Source: UBA3263 sp964554665
Lineage (GTDB): Bacteria > Bacteroidota > Bacteroidia > Bacteroidales > Muribaculaceae
NCBI GenBank assembly: GCA_964554665.1
Contig: CAZKPP010000003.1
Span: 15,772-79,771, forward strand
Length of the DNA stretch: 64,000 bases
Reading direction: 5' to 3'
Every line of letters starts with the position of its first letter. Within the stretch, counting starts at the first letter, position 1. Shown piece by piece: positions 34,045 through 43,609 of this stretch. Both the position numbers and the translations under genes were made by a program. The notes under the pieces are model-generated. The model was not told the DNA's origin. It saw nothing but the letters and a program-made list of their open reading frames with translations, and did no database searches.

Positions 34045-35376
34045 TCAGAAAAGACCGAGTCCTGAAAGGAATATTAACGTTATGCAAATCGGAGCTATAA
34101 AGCGAAGAATAAATAAAAGAATCGAAACAATGATTTTTGAAACCCCGCGCAGCTGGGCCTCAACCGCACGGCGTTTCATAACGTATCCGACGTAGAGCGA
34201 AATCATTATGCCGCCGACGGGCAGGCAAATGGTGCTCGAAACGAAGTCGAATAAATCAAACAGACTCATTCCGAACAGGTTGATATTGAGTTCGGGGTTG
34301 AACGAAAGCGAGCAGAGAGTGCCGAATACGGCGCAAATAGCGATGGTCAGGGCTGTGGCTTTGGAGCGGGCCATTTTGCGTTCCTCGCAGAAGTAGGCAA
34401 TGGCGATTTCCGCCATGGAAATCGTGGAGGTCAGCGATGCGAGCAGCAGCAAAAAGAAGAATAGGGGAGACCATAGCTGGCCCAGAGGCAGATTATGGAA
34501 TATTTCAGGCAACACTTCAAAAACCAGCTTGGGACCGCCGGCGGGAGACTGACCGAATGAGAAAACCGCCGGAAAGATTATGATGCCCGACAGGATGGCC
34601 ACCAAGGTGTCGAGCCCGGCAATAGTTACGGCATTATTCAGCAACTTGGTTTCCGATTTGAAGTAGCTCGCGTATGTGAGCATACATCCCAGGCCTATGC
34701 TGAGCGAAAAGAATGCCTGGCCCATGGCACCGAGCCAAACGCTTGGCGTGAGTTTCGAGAAATCGGGCTTAAACAGGAATTGCAAACCCTCCTTAGCTCC
34801 GGGGAGCAGTAGGGAATTCAATGCGAAAATCAAAAGTAGGCCGAAGAGCAGCGGCATCATCAGGTTCGACATCCGCTCGATGCCTTTCTGCACCCCCTTG
34901 CGGAGAATCAGAAAGTTCAGAGCAAGAAAAATCAAGGTGAAGATAACCGCATTCCACGACCCGGCAAAGTCCGAGAACTGCCGGTGGAGTTCCTGCTGGT
35001 TAGCGGCTCCGCTGAAGCCTTGCAGCGACCGGAAGATATAGTCGGTGGTCCAGCCGGCAACAACGCTGTAGAAGCTCAATATAATGAGCGAAGCAATTAT
35101 GCCGTTCAGGCCTATGAGATTCCACACCCGCGAGCCGGGCAAGGTTTTGAAGGCTCCGTAAACGTTCTTTTTGGCAGCACGGCCGATTATAAACTCAGCC
35201 GTGATAACCGGAATGCCGAGCCCGAGGATAAAAAGGAGGTAGATGAGCATGAAAGCGCCGCCGCCATGAACACCGGCCTCGTAGGGAAATCGCCATACGT
35301 TGCCAAGGCCGACTGCCGAGCCGACCGTAGCCGCTATGACTCCCAGGCGGGTGGTGAACTGCGCGCGCTGGGCCAT
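34045..35376 (-). CDS. Sodium-dependent transporter of the NSS/SNF family
   Basis: A 443-residue carrier with about eleven to twelve hydrophobic segments. Its first helix reads LGVIAATVGSAVGLGNVWRFPYEAGVHGGGAF, the hallmark Na+- and substrate-binding segment of neurotransmitter:sodium symporters. The central GQAFFSLSIGLGCMLTYASY is the equally diagnostic helix 6 region. Bacterial members import amino acids with Na+. Its ATG overlaps the carB stop (TAATG), indicating translational coupling to carbamoyl-phosphate synthesis. An amino-acid substrate such as glutamine would fit that context but is not shown by sequence. Confidence 0.9.
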   Translation of the reverse strand: MAQRAQFTTRLGVIAATVGSAVGLGNVWRFPYEAGVHGGGAFMLIYLLFILGLGIPVITAEFIIGRAAKKNVYGAFKTLPGSRVWNLIGLNGIIASLIILSFYSVVAGWTTDYIFRSLQGFSGAANQQELHRQFSDFAGSWNAVIFTLIFLALNFLILRKGVQKGIERMSNLMMPLLFGLLLIFALNSLLLPGAKEGLQFLFKPDFSKLTPSVWLGAMGQAFFSLSIGLGCMLTYASYFKSETKLLNNAVTIAGLDTLVAILSGIIIFPAVFSFGQSPAGGPKLVFEVLPEIFHNLPLGQLWSPLFFFLLLLASLTSTISMAEIAIAYFCEERKMARSKATALTIAICAVFGTLCSLSFNPELNINLFGMSLFDLFDFVSSTICLPVGGIMISLYVGYVMKRRAVEAQLRGVSKIIVSILLFILRFIAPICITLIFLSGLGLF

Positions 35377-38300
35377 TAGTATTCGTCCCAGGACTTGATT
35401 TCGATGTCGTCGAGCGTCATCGAAGTGAAGGCTGAAATGAAGGCCGCGGCCAGGCGGGCGTTGGTGAGCAGGGGCACGTTAAGGTCAATCGCCGCGCGAC
35501 GAATCTTGTAGCCGTTGCTGAGTTCGGTAGGCGTAAGGTTCTTGGGAACGTTGACCACCATGTCGATTTCCTTGTTGTGGAGCAGGTCGAGGGCCTGGGG
35601 CTGCATGTCGGGTTGCGACGGCCAGTAAACGCGAATGGCGGGAATGCCGTTGTCGTTCAGGAACTGGTGGGTGCCTCCGGTGGCGTAAATCTTATAGCCG
35701 TGGTTATGCAGCAGATGGGCGCTGTCGAGCATGTCGGCTTTCTGCTTCGGGGTGCCGGTCGAGAGCAGTACGCTCTTTTCGGGTATGCGCTGACCAACCG
35801 AGAGCATTGCTTTCAGGAGTGCTTCGGAAGTGTCGTCGCCAATGCAGCCCACTTCGCCGGTCGAACTCATGTCTACGCCCAGAACCGGGTCGGCGCCCTG
35901 CAGGCGCGAGAAGCTGAACTGCGAGGCCTTGATGCCTACGTAGTCGAGGTCGAAGGCGCTCTTCGAGGGCTTTTCAACCTCTTCGCCGAGCATAATGCGG
36001 GTTGCCAGGTCGATAAAGTTGATTTTGAGAACTTTGCTGACAAAGGGGAACGAGCGCGATGCACGCAGGTTACATTCAATAACCTTAATGTCGTTGTTTT
36101 TGGCGAGGAACTGAATGTTGAAGGGACCGCTGATGTTGAGCGCTTTGGCGATTTTTGCCGATACCTTTTTCAGGCGGCGCATGGTTTCAACATAAAGTTT
36201 CTGGGGAGGGAACTGAATGGTTGCGTCGCCCGAGTGAACGCCGGCAAACTCAATGTGTTCGCTGATTGCGTAGGCTTTGATTTCGCCGTTTTGAGCAACC
36301 GCATCCATTTCAATTTCTTTGGCAAACTGAATGAACTGACTAACAACCACCGGGTGCTCCTTGCTGACGTTGGCCGCCAGACGCAGGAAGCGTTCGAGTT
36401 CTTCGGGATTGGAGCAGACGTTCATGGCCGCGCCCGAAAGCACATAGCTGGGACGAACGAGCACCGGGAAGCCTACTTCGTCGATAAACTTGTGAATATC
36501 GTCCATCGACGTAAGTTCGCGCCACGCGGGCTGGTCAATGCCCAGTTCGTCGAGCATTGACGAGAATTTATGGCGGTCTTCGGCATTGTCGATGCTTTGG
36601 GCAGTGGTGCCGAGAATGTTAACCCCCTGGGCATCGAGCTTCATTGCGAGGTTGTTGGGAATCTGACCACCCACGGAAAGGATTGTGCCGTAGGGAGTTT
36701 CGAGGTCGATAATGTCCATTACGCGCTCAAATGTCAGCTCGTCGAAATAGAGTCGGTCGCACATATCATAGTCGGTCGACACCGTTTCGGGGTTGTAGTT
36801 GATCATTACCGAGCGGTAGCCCTGTTTCTTAACGGTCAGCAGTGCGTTAACCGAACACCAGTCGAATTCAACCGACGAACCGATGCGGTAGGCACCCGAG
36901 CCGAGCACCACTATGGAGCGGTTGTCGTTTTCGTAGTTGATGTCGTTAAACGAACCGTTGTAGGTGAGATACAGGTAGTTTGTCTGTGCGGGATATTCTG
37001 CTGCCAGGGTGTCGATTTGCTTTACGACCGGCATGATGCCGAGCTCTTTGCGGTAGTTGCGAACGTTGAGCGACGCTTCGTGAGCTTTGGCGCCGGCAAT
37101 AGTCGGGTCGATTGAGCGTGCTATCTGGAAGTCGCTGAAACCTTGCTGCTTGGCCTGGAGCAAAAGCTCGCGCGGCAGGGTGGGGAGAGCGTTATATTCA
37201 TGCAGCTCGGTGTAGGTATCAACAATGTTTTTGAGCTTATGCAGGAACCAGCGGTCAATCTTGGTCAGTTCGTGGATGCGCTCGATGCTATAGTCATGTT
37301 GCAGAGCCTGTGAGAGCACGAAAATGCGCTTGTCGGTCGGCTCGGCGAGAGCCTTGTCGATGTCTGAAACGTGGAGTTCTTTGTTGCCAACGAATCCGTG
37401 CATACCCTGACCGATCATGCGCAGGCCTTTTTGAATGGCTTCTTCAAAGGTGCGACCAATGGCCATAACTTCGCCCACCGACTTCATTGACGAGCCGATT
37501 TCGCGGCGCACACCATGGAATTTGCCGAGGTCCCAGCGCGGAATCTTAACTACAATGTAGTCCAGAGCGGGTTCAAAGAATGCCGAAGTTTCTTTAGTAA
37601 CCGAGTTCTTCAGGTCAAAGAGGCCGTAGCCGAGGCCGAGTTTGGCGGCTACGAATGCCAGCGGATAGCCGGTAGCTTTCGAGGCGAGGGCCGACGAGCG
37701 CGACAGGCGGGCGTTGACCTCGATGACGCGGTAGTCCATCGACTCGGGGTCGAAGGCATATTGAACGTTACACTCGCCAACGATGCCTATGTGGCGGATA
37801 ATCTTTATGGCAAGCGAACGCAGGTAGTGGTAATCTTCGTTGGTGAGGGTCTGCGAGGGTGCAACCACGATGCTCTCGCCGGTGTGGATGCCGAGCGGGT
37901 CGAGGTTTTCCATATTGCAGACCGTAATGCAGTTGTCAAAGCGGTCGCGAACAACTTCGTATTCTACCTCTTTCCAGCCCTTGAGCGATTTTTCTACCAA
38001 TACTTGAGGGCTGAAAGATAAAGCCTTCTCTACGAGTGCGATTAGCTCTTCGCGGTTGTCGCAGAATCCGGAACCGAGGCCGCCCAGCGCGTATGCGGCG
38101 CGAACAATTACCGGATAGCCGAGAGCTTCGGCGGCGGCAATGGCGTCGGCAGTTGTGCTGACTGCTTCGCTCTTTATGGTCTTAACGTCGATTTCGTCGA
38201 GTTTCTTAACAAACAGTTCGCGGTCTTCGGTGTCCATAATGGCCTGAACCGGAGTGCCGAGCACCTTAACATTATATTTCTCCAGAATACCGGAGCGATA

Positions 38301-38597
38301 CAATTCAACGCCGCAGTTCAGGGCAGTCTGGCCGCCGAAGGCGAGCAAGATGCCGTCGGGGCGCTCTTTTTTAATCACCTTTTCAACAAAGAGCGGAGTA
38401 ACCGGCAGGAAGTAAATTTTATCGGCAAATCCATCGGATGTCTGGACCGTTGCAATGTTCGGGTTGATGAGTACGGTTTCAATACCTTCTTCCTTCATTG
38501 CCTTGAGGGCTTGCGACCCGGAGTAGTCAAATTCGCCGGCTTCGCCAATTTTCAGAGCCCCGCTGCCAAGAAGCAGCACTTTCTTTATGTCGTTCAT
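35376..38597 (-). CDS. carB: Carbamoyl-phosphate synthase large subunit
   Basis: A 1073-residue subunit with two ATP-grasp halves. The first starts KKVLLLGSGALKIGEAGEFDYSGSQ and the second RSIVVLGSGAYRIGSSVEFDWCS. Each is followed by the biotin-carboxylase-like region (EVNARLSRSSALASKATGYPLA; IECNLRASRSFPFVSKVL). The C-terminal MGS-like domain (about 935-1073, YATGGTHQFL) is the allosteric region. It makes carbamoyl phosphate from ammonia delivered by CarA, bicarbonate and two ATP for pyrimidine and arginine synthesis. carA lies 24 bases upstream on the same strand and the sodium symporter overlaps its stop. Confidence 0.95.
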   Translation of the reverse strand: MNDIKKVLLLGSGALKIGEAGEFDYSGSQALKAMKEEGIETVLINPNIATVQTSDGFADKIYFLPVTPLFVEKVIKKERPDGILLAFGGQTALNCGVELYRSGILEKYNVKVLGTPVQAIMDTEDRELFVKKLDEIDVKTIKSEAVSTTADAIAAAEALGYPVIVRAAYALGGLGSGFCDNREELIALVEKALSFSPQVLVEKSLKGWKEVEYEVVRDRFDNCITVCNMENLDPLGIHTGESIVVAPSQTLTNEDYHYLRSLAIKIIRHIGIVGECNVQYAFDPESMDYRVIEVNARLSRSSALASKATGYPLAFVAAKLGLGYGLFDLKNSVTKETSAFFEPALDYIVVKIPRWDLGKFHGVRREIGSSMKSVGEVMAIGRTFEEAIQKGLRMIGQGMHGFVGNKELHVSDIDKALAEPTDKRIFVLSQALQHDYSIERIHELTKIDRWFLHKLKNIVDTYTELHEYNALPTLPRELLLQAKQQGFSDFQIARSIDPTIAGAKAHEASLNVRNYRKELGIMPVVKQIDTLAAEYPAQTNYLYLTYNGSFNDINYENDNRSIVVLGSGAYRIGSSVEFDWCSVNALLTVKKQGYRSVMINYNPETVSTDYDMCDRLYFDELTFERVMDIIDLETPYGTILSVGGQIPNNLAMKLDAQGVNILGTTAQSIDNAEDRHKFSSMLDELGIDQPAWRELTSMDDIHKFIDEVGFPVLVRPSYVLSGAAMNVCSNPEELERFLRLAANVSKEHPVVVSQFIQFAKEIEMDAVAQNGEIKAYAISEHIEFAGVHSGDATIQFPPQKLYVETMRRLKKVSAKIAKALNISGPFNIQFLAKNNDIKVIECNLRASRSFPFVSKVLKINFIDLATRIMLGEEVEKPSKSAFDLDYVGIKASQFSFSRLQGADPVLGVDMSSTGEVGCIGDDTSEALLKAMLSVGQRIPEKSVLLSTGTPKQKADMLDSAHLLHNHGYKIYATGGTHQFLNDNGIPAIRVYWPSQPDMQPQALDLLHNKEIDMVVNVPKNLTPTELSNGYKIRRAAIDLNVPLLTNARLAAAFISAFTSMTLDDIEIKSWDEY

Positions 38598-38621
38598 CTA
38601 TAATTTGTTGAAAGGTGAGAT

Positions 38622-39692
38622 TTAAAGCAATTTTATAAATTCGTCGAAAAGAAACTCGGTGTCTTTCGGTCCCGAGCTTGCTTCGGGGTGGAACTGGGCC
38701 GAAAAGAATGGTTTCGACTTGTGGCGTATTCCTTCGTTGGTGCCGTCATTCATGTTGATGAACAGCGGTTCCCAGTCGGCCGGCAGCGTTGAGTTATCAA
38801 CCGCAAAACCATGGTTCTGGGAGGTAACGAAGCAGGTGTTGGTGTTGGTCATGCGCACCGGCTGGTTGTGGCTGCGGTGGCCATACTTGAGTTTGTAGGT
38901 TTTGGCGCCGGCGGCTTTCGACAAGAGTTGATTGCCCATGCAGATGCCGCAGATAGGTTTGTCCTCTTTGAGTGCCTTGCGCAGGTTTTCAACGGTTTTG
39001 TCTACCATGTCGGGGTTGCCGGGGCCATTGGAAATAAACAGGCCGTCGTAGTTGAGGGTAGTGAAATCATAGTCCCAGGGAACTCTGATAACCTTTACTC
39101 CGCGGCGGGTCAGGCAGCGGATAATGTTGTGTTTGACGCCGCAGTCAACCAAAACTACCGTTTTGTCGCCTTCGCCGTGGTATTCAACTTCTTTACACGA
39201 GGTTTTGGCAACCAGGTTTTCTTTGTTGGGGTCATACCAGTCGGGCTCTTCGGTGCCGTCAACAACTATTTTGCCGAGCATCGAGCCCTTTTCTCTAAGG
39301 AGTTTGGTAAGAGCGCGGGTGTCGATGCCATATATTCCGGGAATCTTTTCTTCGTTGAGCCATTCAGCCAACGAGCGGTCGGCCTGCCAGTGAGAGTGGT
39401 CGAACGTGTAATCCTGGGCCACAATGGCGCGGGCGTGGATATGGTCACTTTCGTAAAATTCGGAAATATCGTCTTTTTCAGAACGGGGAGCAACGCCGTA
39501 GTTGCCGAGAATCGGGTAGGTGGTTACAAGAATCTGGCCTTCATAACTGGGGTCGGTTAATGATTCCGGGTAACCTGTCATTGCGGTATTAAATACAACT
39601 TCACCGGCAGTAGATGCGGGGTAACCGAATGATTTTCCATGGAATACGGTTCCATCTTCCAGAATCAGACGGGCGTTGGGAATTTGGCGCAT
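38622..39692 (-). CDS. carA: Carbamoyl-phosphate synthase small (glutaminase) subunit
   Basis: A 356-residue glutamine amidotransferase subunit. The N-terminal CarA domain is typical (ILEDGTVFHGKSFGYP ... FNTAMTGYPESLTDPSY). The class I amidotransferase part has the nucleophile Cys in GICMGNQLL and the His-Glu pair in QFHPEASSGP. The first ATG (39692) is chosen over an upstream TTG. A -7 box (39733-39726) lies 33 bases upstream. The subunit hydrolyses glutamine and channels ammonia to CarB. It heads a minus-strand run with carB, a transporter, htpG and dacB. Confidence 0.94.
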   Translation of the reverse strand: MRQIPNARLILEDGTVFHGKSFGYPASTAGEVVFNTAMTGYPESLTDPSYEGQILVTTYPILGNYGVAPRSEKDDISEFYESDHIHARAIVAQDYTFDHSHWQADRSLAEWLNEEKIPGIYGIDTRALTKLLREKGSMLGKIVVDGTEEPDWYDPNKENLVAKTSCKEVEYHGEGDKTVVLVDCGVKHNIIRCLTRRGVKVIRVPWDYDFTTLNYDGLFISNGPGNPDMVDKTVENLRKALKEDKPICGICMGNQLLSKAAGAKTYKLKYGHRSHNQPVRMTNTNTCFVTSQNHGFAVDNSTLPADWEPLFINMNDGTNEGIRHKSKPFFSAQFHPEASSGPKDTEFLFDEFIKLL

Positions 39693-39725
39693 AAGCAAAA
39701 AATGTGGGTCAGTTTACTTTGCGTG

Positions 39726-39733
39726 CAAAGTTA
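39726..39733 (-). promoter_or_regulatory. -7 box for carA
   Basis: TAACTTTG followed by C on the minus strand, 33 bases before the carA ATG. No good -33 partner was seen. Confidence 0.5.
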
Positions 39734-39787
39734 CGAATTTTCTGCCGATTTTTTGTTGCTTTTAAACCAAAAAATCGCTTTGTGTGT

Positions 39788-39795
39788 TATTTTTG
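39788..39795 (+). promoter_or_regulatory. -7 box for flavodoxin
   Basis: TATTTTTG followed by T, 26 bases before ATG 39822. No TTTG is found at the expected -33 distance. Confidence 0.5.
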
Positions 39796-39821
39796 TAAAT
39801 ATAACTCTAAAATTCAAGCAA

Positions 39822-40319
39822 ATGAAGAAATTCGGAATATTTTATGGCTCTTTGACCGGAACGACCGCCAAGGTTGCCCGGCGCATTGCCGAAAAACTCG
39901 GTGTAGATAGCGAAGATGTACACAATGTAGCCTCTACGGCGCCTTCGGTTGTGGGTGACTATGAGAACCTGATTTTTGCAACTTCGACCTGGGGCGCAGG
40001 CGATGTTGAGGAAGACTGGCTTGACTTTCTTGATGCCCTGAAGGCCATGGACCTTCGCGGCCACAGAATCGCTCTTGTGGGCGTTGGCGACGAAACCATG
40101 TCGGATACATTCTGCTCCGGAGCCGGCATTATCTACGATAAGCTGAAAGACTCGGGCGCATATTTTATCGGCTCATATCCGGCCGACGTTTATAAGTTCA
40201 ACCATTCCGAAGCAATTGTCAACGGCCAGCCCGTAGGCCTGCTGCTTGATGAAACGAACCATGCCGACCTGACCGACGGTCGTATCGACGGTTGGCTGCT
40301 GACGGTCGGACAATACTGA
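39822..40319 (+). CDS. fldA: Flavodoxin
   Basis: A 165-residue FMN-binding electron carrier of the long-chain type. The phosphate loop reads FYGSLTGTTAKVA at residues 7-20. The isoalloxazine-binding loops are STWGAGDVEEDW (about 55-66) and the GVGDETMSDTFCSG region (about 87-100). It shuttles low-potential electrons in the cytoplasm and commonly replaces ferredoxin under iron limitation. The start at 39822 matches the family N-terminus and follows a -7 box by 26 bases. A longer in-frame extension upstream would include promoter sequence and is not used. The gene is convergent with sbcC. Confidence 0.92.
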   Translation: MKKFGIFYGSLTGTTAKVARRIAEKLGVDSEDVHNVASTAPSVVGDYENLIFATSTWGAGDVEEDWLDFLDALKAMDLRGHRIALVGVGDETMSDTFCSGAGIIYDKLKDSGAYFIGSYPADVYKFNHSEAIVNGQPVGLLLDETNHADLTDGRIDGWLLTVGQY

Positions 40320-40340
40320 TTGAAAATCTAAACAGTTACT

Positions 40341-43300
40341 TTAACTGCCGAGTCGCGTAATTTTTATATGCGACTCGGTTGTTTGCGGACTTTGCACAAC
40401 TTGAATCTGCACCGGCAGTTCTTCGCGAAGCTCGTCAACGTGGGAGATAATGCCTACGTGGCGACCGGTTTGCGAGTGCAGTTGCAAAAGGGTAGCAACC
40501 GCGTCTTTCAGCGCCTGGCCGCTGAGGGTGCCGAAGCCTTCGTCGATGAACAGCGTGTCAACCTGAAGCCCCTCGGCAATGTCGCTCAGTGCCAATGCAA
40601 GAGCGAGCGAAACCAGGAAACTTTCGCCACCGGAAATAGTGTTGGCCGGGCGCGATGAACCGCCGTCGTAGGCATCGTCAACGTAAATTATGAATGAGTT
40701 AGGCTGCACGCGCAGGCGATAGCGGTCGGTCAGCGTTGCCATGTACTTGTTTGCCGAGTCTATCAGGTCCATCAAAACGTAGGTCTGGGCAATGGTTACG
40801 AACTTCTTGCCGTTGGTGTCGCCAAAGAGCTCGTCGAGCTCTTTCCAGCGCTGTTCTTCTTGTCGCTTTTCGTCGAGCAGGCGCAGGCGTTCGGCATGAA
40901 TCTTCCTCGCAGCAGCGTCGGCGTTGAGTTTTTCGGTCATCACTCCGATGCGACGGTTGGTTTCAACCGTTTCTTCGTCGGCCTTGAGCTTTTTCTCTTT
41001 TAGCGTGTCAACCGGCTCGTCAATATATTTTTCGGGTCGGTTTTTCAGATGTAGGGCGTAGCGCTTGTCAGCTTCGGCGAGCGATGTGTTGGCCTTCACC
41101 AGGTTCTCGGCTGCCGAGGCAATGTCGCGGCGCGCGCCGTCGATTTCTTCAGGCGCAATCTGCAGCAGGTTGTTGAATATAAATTCCGAAAGGTTGTTTT
41201 CTGCCAGAAAGGCCGCTATCTGTGCCTTCAAGCCTGCTATCTTCGCTTTCGCGTCGGTCCGGGTTTGGCGGGTGGCTGCCACTTTGGCGTTGAGTGCGCT
41301 TACTTCGGAGTCAATGTTTTTCAGCTTCATGGGCACTGTGGTCGAATCATATTGAAAGCCGAGGCTGTCAATAATGACCATGTTGCGCGAAAATTCCTCC
41401 TGACTACTCTCTATGTGGCGATTAAGTTCGTTGAGTGTGTCAACCGCGCGGTTAAACGATTGCGCGGCTTTCGTCAGGGCTGCGGCATATTCTACAGGTT
41501 TATCGAGCGGCGAAACTGCGCACTTGTAGCCCCGGGTCAGTTCAGTTATCTCCTCCTTGAGTTTCTCGATTGCAATGTTTGCAGCCGCTATGCGTCCGCG
41601 CAGGGTGGCCAGGGCGTTGTTGGCATCGTTGAGCCGGTTGGTGGCCGCCGTTAGCTCGCGGTTGCATGCGTCGGTGCGCTCGGTGGCAGTTTTCAGCTGC
41701 TGCCGCGCATTTTTGATTTGAACCGTAAGTTTGTTGATTTCCTCAAGGAGTTTATCAACGCTTTGAATTTCGTTGTTGATTGCGTCGAGGGAGCGCAGCG
41801 GCTCATTGAGGCCGGTGTTTTCCGCGTCGATGCTTTTTTGCGTCACTTCGATGGTTGCCGTCAGGCGGTTGACTTCGGTTTCGCAGACTTTAACTTTCCC
41901 GTCCGCTTCGAGATATGATTTCTCGTAGCCGACAATCAGCAGCTCGATGTCGCTCTCAACCGGGAGTTGAACTACGGTCTGACGGCAGAGCGGACAGCAG
42001 CATCCTTGCGTCAGCTCGCCGCGCAGTTTGCGAATCAGCGCGTCAACCGATTCGCGCTCGCGGTCATATATGGCCTTGGCTTTATCGCGTGCCGAACGCA
42101 ATTCCTTTAAGTTCTCAATCAGGGCATTGAGCTTCTGTTGGTTCTCTGAAACTTCTTTTTGCAGTTGCTCAATCCGTTGGCGCCGCTCAACTTTTTGTTT
42201 TTCGTTTTTTAGCGAGTCGAGCACTTCCCTTATGCGGTCGGGATGTTTGGCTTCGAGAATAGCTTCGAAATCTTCAATTGATTGCCTGATTTTATCTTGT
42301 TCGGCTTTAGCACCCTCGGCTTCAATGTTCGCTTTTTCAACCGCTTTGCGAAGATTGTTGTCGATATTCTTTTCCAGCGTATTGAGCTCGACCGATATCT
42401 GACCGAGCGATGTGCGCTCTGCCGCCAGCGATTGCAGTTTCGACGTAATCAGCTGCTCGCGGGCATATATGGAGCTATTCGGCATTTCAGCGTCGATAAG
42501 CGCTTTAAGCTCGGCTGATTTAGCCTTGCTTTCCGATATGCTTATGCGCAGGTATTCAAGGCCGCCGCGCAGGTCGAGGGCGTGGGCCGACAGTTCATCC
42601 AAGTCATGAGTGCTTTTTTCGATTTCTTGCTGAGCCTTGGCCACTTCTCCGCTCCATAAGCGTGGCTTTTCAATCAACTCATATTGGGCAATTAGCTCCT
42701 TTTGGCGAGCCATGCGGTCGCTTTTAACCAAGGCTTCGGCATCGGTGAGGGCCTGTTTCAGTTCGGCGAGCTGTTGGGTCATAACCGCTTCGTTTTCGAG
42801 CCACATTATTCCGTTCATCAGCCCTTCCGACAGTGCTTTCAGCTCGCCGTTGGACCGCTCCAGAGCGCTCATCTCATCTTTGGCAGCAGTCAGCTCATCG
42901 TCGGACATCAGCACGGTGTCCGCTAACTGGCGTTCGAGCTCGTTGGCGGCGTCTTTGCGCGCCTTGTAGTTTTCGCGAATCTTTATTGATATGCGTCGGT
43001 AAATGTCGGTGCCGGTGATTTTTTCAAGAATCTCGCTTTTTTCGTCATTGGGGGCCTGCAGAAAGCGGGTAAAGTCGCCCTGGGCCAGCATTGTTGTACG
43101 GCAGAACTTTTTAAAATCGAGCCCTATGGCCTGCTCGATGCGTTCGCGCAGGGGGGTGACCTTATCTATAATCACCTCCCGGCCGTTTTCGGTGAACTGC
43201 AAGTAGTGGGAGGGCGCACGGAACGGCCGGTCTATTTTTTTATATGTGCGGGCCGTGGTCCATGTTGCCGTGTAGGTGATTCCGTCGTTGCCTGTGAATT

Positions 43301-43592
43301 CGAGGATTGCCGTGGCCTCGACGCTGTCGCGCCGTGCCATTGCCCGCGAGTCGGTAAACTTGCTGCCGTCGGTCAGTTCAACGCTTTTATGTCCGCTCTC
43401 GGCCAGGCGCTGCAGGCGGGGGGTGGTGCCATAAAGCGCCAGGCAGATAGAGTCGAGAATAGTGGTCTTACCTGCTCCCGTATTACCTGTTATCAGATAT
43501 ACCGGGGCGGATAGCAGCGGCTCGGCGGTGAAATCGATGGTTGCCGAGGTTATTGACGCGATATTTGATATAGAGAGTTTTTTGAGTTTCAC
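40341..43592 (-). CDS. sbcC: SbcC, SMC-like ATPase of the SbcCD nuclease
   Basis: A 1083-residue ATPase. The Walker A motif GNTGAGKTT is at residues 36-44. Two long coiled-coil arms flank a zinc-hook CPLC near residue 531. The C-terminal lobe has the ISGGESFLVSLALALALSD signature and DTLFIDEGFGTL Walker B. Together with SbcD it opens hairpins and trims blocked DNA ends. It begins 17 bases after sbcD on the same strand. A 9-bp palindrome within its last codons (40348-40378) might also serve the convergent flavodoxin gene as a terminator. Confidence 0.93.
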   Translation of the reverse strand: MKLKKLSISNIASITSATIDFTAEPLLSAPVYLITGNTGAGKTTILDSICLALYGTTPRLQRLAESGHKSVELTDGSKFTDSRAMARRDSVEATAILEFTGNDGITYTATWTTARTYKKIDRPFRAPSHYLQFTENGREVIIDKVTPLRERIEQAIGLDFKKFCRTTMLAQGDFTRFLQAPNDEKSEILEKITGTDIYRRISIKIRENYKARKDAANELERQLADTVLMSDDELTAAKDEMSALERSNGELKALSEGLMNGIMWLENEAVMTQQLAELKQALTDAEALVKSDRMARQKELIAQYELIEKPRLWSGEVAKAQQEIEKSTHDLDELSAHALDLRGGLEYLRISISESKAKSAELKALIDAEMPNSSIYAREQLITSKLQSLAAERTSLGQISVELNTLEKNIDNNLRKAVEKANIEAEGAKAEQDKIRQSIEDFEAILEAKHPDRIREVLDSLKNEKQKVERRQRIEQLQKEVSENQQKLNALIENLKELRSARDKAKAIYDRERESVDALIRKLRGELTQGCCCPLCRQTVVQLPVESDIELLIVGYEKSYLEADGKVKVCETEVNRLTATIEVTQKSIDAENTGLNEPLRSLDAINNEIQSVDKLLEEINKLTVQIKNARQQLKTATERTDACNRELTAATNRLNDANNALATLRGRIAAANIAIEKLKEEITELTRGYKCAVSPLDKPVEYAAALTKAAQSFNRAVDTLNELNRHIESSQEEFSRNMVIIDSLGFQYDSTTVPMKLKNIDSEVSALNAKVAATRQTRTDAKAKIAGLKAQIAAFLAENNLSEFIFNNLLQIAPEEIDGARRDIASAAENLVKANTSLAEADKRYALHLKNRPEKYIDEPVDTLKEKKLKADEETVETNRRIGVMTEKLNADAAARKIHAERLRLLDEKRQEEQRWKELDELFGDTNGKKFVTIAQTYVLMDLIDSANKYMATLTDRYRLRVQPNSFIIYVDDAYDGGSSRPANTISGGESFLVSLALALALSDIAEGLQVDTLFIDEGFGTLSGQALKDAVATLLQLHSQTGRHVGIISHVDELREELPVQIQVVQSPQTTESHIKITRLGS

Positions 43593-43609
43593 GGCGGAAT
43601 CAGAATAGG

